64,000 nucleotides of DNA, from NCBI GenBank assembly GCA_036346275.1, contig JAYEVK010000351.1:124001-188000 (forward strand). The letters run 5' to 3'. The notes beneath the pieces were generated by a model that was not told where the DNA came from, did no database searches, and saw nothing but the letters and a program-made list of their open reading frames with translations. Positions 56,995 to 64,000 of the stretch are shown here, one piece after another (position 1 is the first letter of the stretch; each line of letters opens with the position of its first letter). A program made the translations under genes and the position numbers. Source of the DNA: Otatea glauca (lineage: Eukaryota > Streptophyta > Magnoliopsida > Poales > Poaceae).

Positions 56995-57768
56995 TTGGCT
57001 TCCAAGGACCCTAGCCAGGTACTTATCCCCATACCCGATAGCGAAGACCAGTACTACTTAGGTCCGCTAGGCAACCATGACCTATCAGTAGTAATAGATA
57101 AGGGAATACCCCATATTCCTTTGTCGGCTTCATAGTATAACACAAAAGGATGGAGTAAGAGCTTTAGATCTTGGCCGACAGCGTTAAGGGGTTGGATGGA
57201 CTGTTATAATCGGATAGCAACCTAGAAGATGATTGAATGGGAACAGATGGGCATAACAGAATGTCTTCCCTTATCTCTAGCAGATCTAGAGGCCAATGAG
57301 CCCTTAGTGGCCACAGCTTGTTACTTCTGGTAGGACACTTTGAATGCTTTCTTATTTAGAACGGGTCCCATCGGCTCTACCCTCTTGGATGTAGCTGAGC
57401 TTTGCTGCTTGAGGCCAGACTGAGAGCAGATTTTGGCTTTTAGTGCCAAACCCCAATATAAGTTAATTCATGCCAAAGGTGAAGGATGGGGCAAGTACAT
57501 CGGCAACAACAAAGGCACAGGCCCCATATCGGATGAAGAGCATATAGCTTTCCTAAACATCTGGCTTGACCGATTCATCTTCTGCGGTGCTTCTCTTGGA
57601 CCAACTCAAGTTTACCAAGTGTTGGCCGAAAAGTTGGTAGAAGGACATCGGCTAGTGCTGGGCAAAATGTTTCTTGGAGCCGTGTACCAAATGATGCACA
57701 TAATTCACAATCGATTGTTCACCAGGATGGGGTCATATGCGGTCGATAATGTAGGCAGCCCCCATTGA
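56995..57768 (+). pseudogene. Plant mobile domain (PMD, aminotransferase-like) ORF with four premature stops
   Basis: One continuous frame runs from a TTG at 56995 to 57768: DPSQVLIPIPDSEDQYYLG, GWSKSFRSWPTALRGWMD, ECLPLSLADLEANEPL, DTLNAFLFRTGPIGSTLLDV, HIAFLNIWLDRFIFCGASLG and EGHRLVLGKMFLGAVYQMMH. This fits the plant mobile domain found in MAIN-type host proteins and in transposons. Stops are TAG 57133-57135, TAG 57223-57225, TAG 57331-57333 and TGA 57421-57423; no frameshift is evident within it. Function in transposons is unknown. Confidence 0.72.
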
Positions 57769-58259
57769 TGGAATAGAGTTCCTAGTGAACCTTATTATTT
57801 TGGATACTCAGACATTAGATGTTATCCCTGGAATGGATTGGTTATTCAAACACAAGACTGTGTTGGATTGTGGTCGAAGAGTTGTGTCAGTTGAAAGTCC
57901 GAAAGGTGAAAGAGTGGAATTTCAAGCGATCGCAGTTCGATATGGTCAATTGTTGGTTAACAGTGTTAAAGCTGTCAGTTTAGAGTAAGTACCAGTTGTT
58001 AGTGAATATCTTAATGTTTCTCCTGAAGAATTGCCTAGAATGCCACCAAACCGAGATATCGAGTTTGTCATTGAATTGGTTCCCGGTATAGCCCAATAGC
58101 CAAGAGACCGCATCGGATGCCTACCGATGAGTTGGTAGAAATGAAGAAGTAGATTGAGGAGTTGTTAGAAAAATGTTTTGTAAGACCTAGTTCGTCATCA
58201 TGGGGAGCACCTGTTTTGTTTGTCTAGAAGAAGGACAGAAGCTTAAGGATGTGTATTGA
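57769..58259 (+). pseudogene. Gypsy pol fragment (protease end and RT start)
   Basis: LIILDTQTLDVIPGMDWLFK (from 57785) is the C-terminal part of a gypsy protease. After a stop (TAA 57986-57988) come SPEELPRMPPNRDIEFVIEL and, after a frame slip, PHRMPTDELVEMKK, CFVRPSSSSWGAPVLFV and RSLRMCID, the start of RT. The SIRE-type element cuts it at 58259. The join to the PMD ORF at about 57770 looks like a deletion: no gag or protease N-terminus lies between. Confidence 0.8.
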
Positions 58260-59979
58260 TGAAGGACCGAGATGGCGAACAGAGGGGGGGTGAATGGTCG
58301 CAAATAAAATTTCCCCCAAAATACTCCAACAAAAACCTCGACAAGATCGCTCAAAGGAAATCGTGAAAAACCTGAAAAACTAGACAACTATGTGTACCCT
58401 AAGCTTGCATGGATAAGTACCATAAAATATGTGAGGATTTTTGAGTCACAATACTGGTTGTCTAGTGTCCAAGATAAAGAAGAATCAATTCAAACTCTTG
58501 CTTTTAGAAAGGACATCAATTCAAATCACAAAAGTCACTTTCAGAAAAGCAAAAGCGAAATTTCCTGAACATGTCCTCAATTTGCACAGGAGGTTGGTGG
58601 GTTTCTGTAGCTCACAAAATTTTGAGATTTTTTCTCCCTATGAGCATCAGAGTCATGAAGAACTCCACCAAATTTCTCCTCAAAAAGCCTTACATAAAAA
58701 ACAGAAAAAATCAAAGAACACAGTCTGGTCAAGAACTTCGAGCAGAAAGTTTGGGGCTCGGTTTTCACCTCATGGCACCCAAAATATGCAACAAGTGAAC
58801 TCCAAACTTTTTTTGCAAGTGGATGTCAGAGTTCCTCACCTCCTCCAACAAGAATCACTTGAAAAATATGTCTCTAGATTTTTATAGAAATCAAACACTG
58901 ACATCTGCGCGAAGAACAAGTTCTGAACAAAGTCGGAACTTGAAAGAAAAGATGTTCTCTACTCAATCCAAGAGTGCAAAAGAGATGTAAAACCATATGA
59001 ACACACTCAAAACATCCATGATCAGCAGCATTTAGAAGGAGGGGAGGCAAATCCAAATTACATGAAAGTAAATTGCGAGAATGTAATTGCGGGAAAGTAA
59101 ATGCTGAATTTAAATTGCGTAAAGTAAAGACATAATGTAAATGCGCAAAATAAATTCAGAGGTAGATGGATAAAACTTTCATTTATGTAAGGAGAGGTTA
59201 CAAAGCCTCACTTTCATGTGGGCAAAGCTCAAAGGAGCATTCACAAACCTCAAAACCTTCAAGGGAAGGAGGCTACCCCTCCACCCCTATTTATACTACT
59301 CTTGGGCCACCTACCACTCTTGGATGAGTCCCTCAACCCTAGAGCACTCATCTAAGGGCTAGGATTAACCCACACACACAGCCATGCAAGGGCTAACCCA
59401 AAACCCACACACATACCGGGTTTTCTTGCACGGTTTTCAAAGCATACTACCTAGACCCGCTAACCTATCAACTAGACCTCAATCCGACGGCCCTCATTGA
59501 TCCACGCGGCATCTAGCTAGCATCATATCGTTTCCTTGTCTTCTTGACTTGCCCGAACTCCGTCTCCGATCATATTCCGGCGATCTCCCAACCGTCTGGA
59601 CCTCCGACGCTCCTCGCCTAGTCCCGATCATCCTTCGCCTCACCATGACCTAGCACCGTCGTCCTGCAACCATCAAAAATAAGGAAACTCCTCACATAGC
59701 AATGCCCACAAATTGATCGGTACTTCCACTCCTGGCAGAGACAACTCAAATTGCTTCATTTTGAAAATCAATCCAAATCAAACTCAAACTTGAGCACACC
59801 TTGCTCAAATAAAGTGAAATACCGCGTCCATACGATCGGTACTTCCGCTCCTGGCAGAGACAACTCAAATTGCTTCATTTTGAAAATCAATCCAAATCAA
59901 ACTCAAACTTGAGCACACCTTGCTCAAATAAAGTGAAATACTCATCACAAACATGGATGGACCTCCACATGGTCCTTCA
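58260..59979 (-). repeat. SIRE-type 3' LTR
   Basis: 1720 bp, + strand edges TGAAGGACCGAGATGG..GGTCCTTCA, paired by similarity with the solo LTR at 53512-55132 (opposite strand). Preceded by ATTGA; the other side of the duplication is not visible. Confidence 0.9.
59715..59944. repeat. 119-bp tandem duplication inside the SIRE-type LTR
   Basis: GATCGGTACTTCC at 59715 recurs at 59834. The two copies differ by a few bases and span up to GTGAAATAC. The other two LTRs of the family have a single copy. Confidence 0.88.
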
Positions 59980-59995
59980 ATCTCCCCCTTGATGA
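59980..59995 (-). other. SIRE-type polypurine tract
   Basis: On the - strand CATCAAGGGGGAGAT immediately precedes the LTR. Confidence 0.85.
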
Positions 59996-61830
59996 GTATA
60001 TTGACAAACCACACAAAAAGGCATAAATTTGAGTTTGAAGAAAATAAAGAAGAAAGCAATTTTTAGTTGTAAAGTCAAACTTGGTCCAAAGATAGAAATT
60101 AGAACCATGACCAAGTTGACGAAGAGGAATTTAGATTTTAGAGTTAAATTTAAGAAAGAGCAAGTTTTCAACAAAAACTCTAAAATCCAACTAAACATGT
60201 CAAATGTGATTATGAGATTATGATCCAACAGAAGAAGTAGCATAGTTTTACAAAGATCATAATAACCAAATAAGCATTCACATTTTTATCTTTTTAGTGA
60301 TGCCTTTTCTACGTTTTCTCCCCCTTTTGGCAATATAGGCATCAAATTTTTTTTATGTATGCATGAAATGCAATCGAAAGAGCTTTGAAGATTATCCAAT
60401 TGATCAAAATGGAAGGATATTACACCAAGCTTGTCAATTTCAGAAGATGACTAAACTAAGACATGTCCAAGTGCAAATACGAGCTTAGTTTTGAATATTT
60501 CATTTTTAGCAAGATTTGACAAGTGCAACACTTAGCTTTAGTTTCAAAAATAAAATAATAGCCACTCTAAGGATCAAAAGGAAAACCTAGAGTTCAACTT
60601 ACTCAACACTTTGGGGAATCTAGAAGAGCATACAAGGTCCTTCGGGCTCATTTATCACTTAATGCAAATTTTGATTTATCATCATACAAGACATAGCGGG
60701 GTGCAAATGTTTGACATTATTTGCATTCTTTACCCACATATGTATTTGTTTTTAATTTATTTGCATTTTCTTTTGACAACCAATTGACTCAAGCCGTATG
60801 CGACCATCTCAAGATGAACTCTTAAGAGGATGGTCTAGGTCAAACACGATGTATTCCAAGTTCATCTCAAGTGCAATGGGAAGCGGTCTTGTGAATGCAA
60901 GGTGTTGAGTCGTATGTGCACAAGAAGAGTCAATTTTGTTTAATTTTCATTTTTAGCACAATGATTCATGAGCAAATGAAGGACTCTAGCATGGATCAAA
61001 CTAGTTTCACCCAAGTTGCTATAGGGACTCTAGAGAACTCTACAATTTCTCAAATTATGGCACAAACCTCTAGAGAAGAAACCTAGCAAGTAAAAGCAAC
61101 AAGTTTCATCAAGTTTTTCATTCAAGACTTTTTCATTTTAAAGCTTAGCAAGTTAAATGAACTTGGACATATCTGAGCTAGTGATTTCCTCCATATGATG
61201 CAGCATGGTGTATAGCATGAAGAAGAAATCAATTGCATAATAGACAAAGCTCATTAAACTGGAAATGCAGTCTATATGCAATACACGAACAGATTCCCAA
61301 ACTCCCCCTCAACAAATGAATCAATTTTAAGCTCAAATCTGGTTAAAGTTGAGTTATTATCAAGATTAGGCACAAAGAAAAACCGAATGAACTCAATAAT
61401 AACCAGAAAAACAGAATGAGGAGAAGAAGTCGAGAAACAGCAAAACTGGATGGCTATAGAGCATAGAAAAGATATAAGAGACTCACTACGGCTTAGACTC
61501 GCTCTTATCTTCCCAGTGACTGACATAGGGAAGCTGACTCTAGATCCTAACTAAGGAGTGCACATGACCACTGTCTACCTGGAGGCCCAATACCGCTAGA
61601 CTTATAAGGCTGAGGAACTCAACCTAGAGAGAAGAGAGAACAGCTAATCACGCATGATAGCAACCTAAAGCACAAGATAAGAGGTCCATGGAAGGCATGC
61701 CAGAAGTCTAAGTGAGTGAACTCAACTCAAGAAAACAAGCCCAAAGTCACCCAAAAGAAATACAAAGAAAAGAAAAGCTGGAAGAAAAACATATAATACA
61801 TAATATACAAACCAGCTCCCCCTCACGAAA
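59996..61830 (-). other. SIRE-type 3' internal region, no intact gene
   Basis: About 1.8 kb between pol and the polypurine tract. Some SIRE-lineage elements carry an envelope-like ORF here. No long open frame or membrane segment pattern is visible on the - strand, so it is either non-coding or too decayed to read. Confidence 0.5.
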
Positions 61831-63759
61831 GGCCGTAAGGGCTCACGACTCCAAGCTCACTCCTCAAGGCAACAAATATGGAGCTATCCAAAGGCTTGGT
61901 ATAGATATCGGCTAATTGAAGGTCACTCTCTATGAACTAAAGCGCGATATCTCCCTTCTCCACATGGTCTCTAAGGAAGTGATATCTAATATCAATGTGT
62001 TTGGTCAGGAATGTTGCTTTGGTTTTTAGCAATGCAAATAGCTGAAGTGTTGTCACGGAAAAGTGGCACACTCTCTATCTCTAACCCATAGTCCCGTAAG
62101 GTCGATCTCATCCAGAGCACCTAGCTCGAAAGAATCGGCTGCGACAACATACTCGACCTCGTGTGGGTGTGCAACCCTGCACTACTTCCTAGATGACCAA
62201 GAAACAAGATAAGTGCCAATGAATTGGCAAGTGCGAAGTGCTCTTCCTATCTATCCTCTGACCCAACAAAGTCGGCATTGGAAAAGGCTCTAAGAGATAG
62301 ACAAGAAGACGAAGAGTACCAAATACCATAATCAGTGGTAGCACGAAGGTACCTGAAGATGCGCTTGACCGCCTGGCGGTGAGAGGCACGAGGAGAAGCT
62401 TGAAATCGAGCGCACAGACACATAGCGAAATGTATGTCCGGCCTCGAAGCAGTGAGGTACAAGAGGGAGCTGATCATGCTCCGAAACTACTTTTGATCAG
62501 CAGGCTCACCATCCTCATCGGGCTCGAGGACAGCAGTGGTGGCCATAGGAGTCATCACCGGCTTCCCATCAGACATATCGAAGCGCCTTAGGAGGTCACG
62601 GGTATACTTGCCTTGATGCAAGAAAGTACCCTCCCGAGTCTGCTTGATTTGGAAGCCAAGAAAGTAGCTCAACTCGCCCATCATACTCATCTCAAACTCT
62701 GTGCTCATCACCTCAGAAAACTGAGACACAAGCGAATGAGATGAGCCACCAAAAATGATATCGTCCACATAAATCCGGACAAGAAGAAAATGAGACTCAT
62801 GGTGTCTGATGAACAGAGTTTTGTCTACTATGCCCATTTTGAAGTCATGGCTGAGAAGATAAGACTTGAGCCTCTCATACCATGCTCTGGGGGCCTGCTT
62901 GAGTCCATACAAAGCTTTGGAGAGCTTGCATACATGACTCGAAAACTTGGGGTTCTCGAATCCTGGAGGTTGTTTGACATAAACCTCTTCCTCAATATAT
63001 CCATTGAGGAATGCACTCTTGACATCCATTTGATAGGGCTTGAAGCCCTACGATGCAGAGAATGCAAGCAGGATCCTAATAGCCTTAATTCAAGTTACGG
63101 GGCAAAGGTCTCCTCAAAGTCAAGACCCTCAACTTGAGAAAAGCCCTGTGCAACTAGCCTAGCCTTGTTGCGAATGACAACCCCATCCTCACTCTGCTTG
63201 TTTTGAACACCCACTTGGTCCCAATGACATTATGACGGATGGGGCTCGACAAGCTGCCATACCTTGTTCCTCTCAAAGTTCTCAAGTTCCTCATGCATAG
63301 CATTAATCCACGATTCATCGGATAATGCATGAGAAACATCATTCGGCTCAAAGGAGGCAACGAAGGCAGAGTGGAGGCAGAAACTGGACAAACCTGATTT
63401 TGATCGAGTGACCTGCTCAAACAGATCACCAATGATCTGATCAGGTGGATGAGAATGTTGAATATGACGGGGAGGCCCAGAAACAGAAGTGGCATCTACC
63501 TCATGCACAGAAGAGGTAGGAGTAGAGCCACTAGCTGAAGGAGAGTCGGAAGGCAAGGGCTGGCCTCCCTGATGTGCAGAAATGGAAACAGGAGGCACCT
63601 CAGGTGAAGAGGGGACTGGATCCGGTGGAACACTATCATCTCCATCATCCTCATCTTCTACAAAGATGGTCTCGGAGGGATAAGAAGAGCCTGAAACATC
63701 AGGTGTAACTCCTGGGCTAGCCTCATCAAAGGTCACATCACAGGTCTCTATGATCCTAT
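61831..63759 (-). pseudogene. SIRE-type pol, 3' part (integrase end, RT, RNase H)
   Basis: Right to left. The integrase C-terminal end and linker start NRIIETCDVTFDEASPGVTP (63778-63690), then HPPDQIIGDLFEQVTRS and SDESWINAMHEELENFERNK. A frameshift precedes VIGTKWVFKTS (near 63180-63230). RT proper at 62487-63029 is open: MDVKSAFLNGYIEEEVYVKQ, SKALYGLKQAPRAWYERL and an intact catalytic YVDDIIFGG. RNase H follows at 62247-62477 (SLLYLTASRPDIHFAMCLCA). Its C-terminal part is decayed near 61830-62060. The motifs fit the SIRE/Maximus lineage. Confidence 0.85.
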
Positions 63760-64000
63760 TGTAGGGACCCGAATCCACTGATTCGAACCCACTGTGTTTA
63801 CTGCACTATTCCCAGGATCAACGCTAGTGCACACAGCTTAACATTGGTACATATCACATCATACACAACGATAATAGAATAATAGTTCATTTATTGATAT
63901 AGCTAAATGTATGATCTTATGACCAACTTACATTATTAAGCCACGCAGGCAAGGCGAGAATATAAGCTAATAATTAAGCAAATGGAAAGTAGAAACGTAG
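63760..64000 (-). mobile_element. Tekay-like gypsy LTR, start only
   Basis: TGTAGGGACCCGAATCCACT at 63760 and the following GCACTATTCCCAGGATCAAC, CTAGTGCACACAGCTTAACA align with the start of the LTRs at 23900 and 32138, but are clearly more diverged (TGTCGGG becomes TGTAGGG). The element continues beyond the window. Confidence 0.8.

Larger units (their letters stand above)
58260..63759 (-). mobile_element. SIRE/Maximus-type copia retrotransposon, 5' end cut off
   Basis: In reverse orientation within the gypsy RT. The 3' LTR is 58260-59979, the polypurine tract 59980-59995, then a 1.8 kb non-coding stretch, then RNase H, RT, and the linker to integrase up to 63759. There a Tekay-like LTR starts; the rest lies outside the window or is lost. 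Confidence 0.85.

Overview
The window is nuclear DNA of a plant, almost certainly a grass (Poaceae). The signs are GC-rich coding exons, plant splice sites, and transposon families typical of grass genomes: Tekay-type chromoviruses with about 3.1 kb LTRs, SIRE/Maximus-type and Angela-like copia LTRs, a CACTA element built on TATCACTGCCGG motifs, and Stowaway-like MITEs. I cannot name the species. Most of the window is nested transposons; only two host genes are clear.

Region by region. (1) 17-1296 is the 3' end of a NUP98-type nucleoporin gene (three exons, + strand). (2) 1297-3168 is 3' flank and a degenerate AT-rich periodic block. (3) 3169-38386 is one TPR-domain gene of the TTL family (tetratricopeptide thioredoxin-like), cut into four pieces by three independent insertions. 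These are copia element A (3708-8704, - strand, TSD ACGAC), a 12.2 kb CACTA transposon (8980-21171, TSD CGT) and copia element B (21505-37911, + strand, probable TSD GCGGC). Copia B is itself split by an 11.4 kb Tekay-type gypsy element (23900-35270, - strand, TSD CGCAC). (4) 37752-40550 is a recent 1.4 kb tandem duplication carrying the end of the copia B LTR (with its TATA box), the last TTL piece and a MITE. (5) 40551-46390 holds a decayed hAT transposase gene split by an Angela-like solo LTR, then a tRNA-like SINE remnant. (6) 46390-47150 is a second degenerate periodic block. (7) 47151-52729 is a Tekay-type solo LTR carrying a nested SIRE-type solo LTR (49189-51554). (8) 52735-55285 is a tRNA-like sequence and a possible host gene leader interrupted by another SIRE-type solo LTR. 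(9) 55286-58259 is a gypsy-related piece with a decayed plant-mobile-domain ORF followed by protease/RT sequence. It is cut by a SIRE/Maximus copia element (58260-63759, - strand), which is cut in turn by a Tekay-like LTR running off the window end.

How the parts relate. NUP98 is the only gene here that looks intact as far as it is visible. The TTL gene is a pseudogene with frameshifts as well as insertions. No transposon has an intact set of genes: the CACTA TNPD-like and TNPA/Ulp1-like genes, both copia pols, the Tekay pol and the hAT gene all carry stops, frameshifts or deletions. The CACTA element has one notable layout. TATCACTGCCGG/CCGGCAGTGATA arrays lie at both ends and also in the middle, where the array sits directly upstream of a TATA box, as the left array does.
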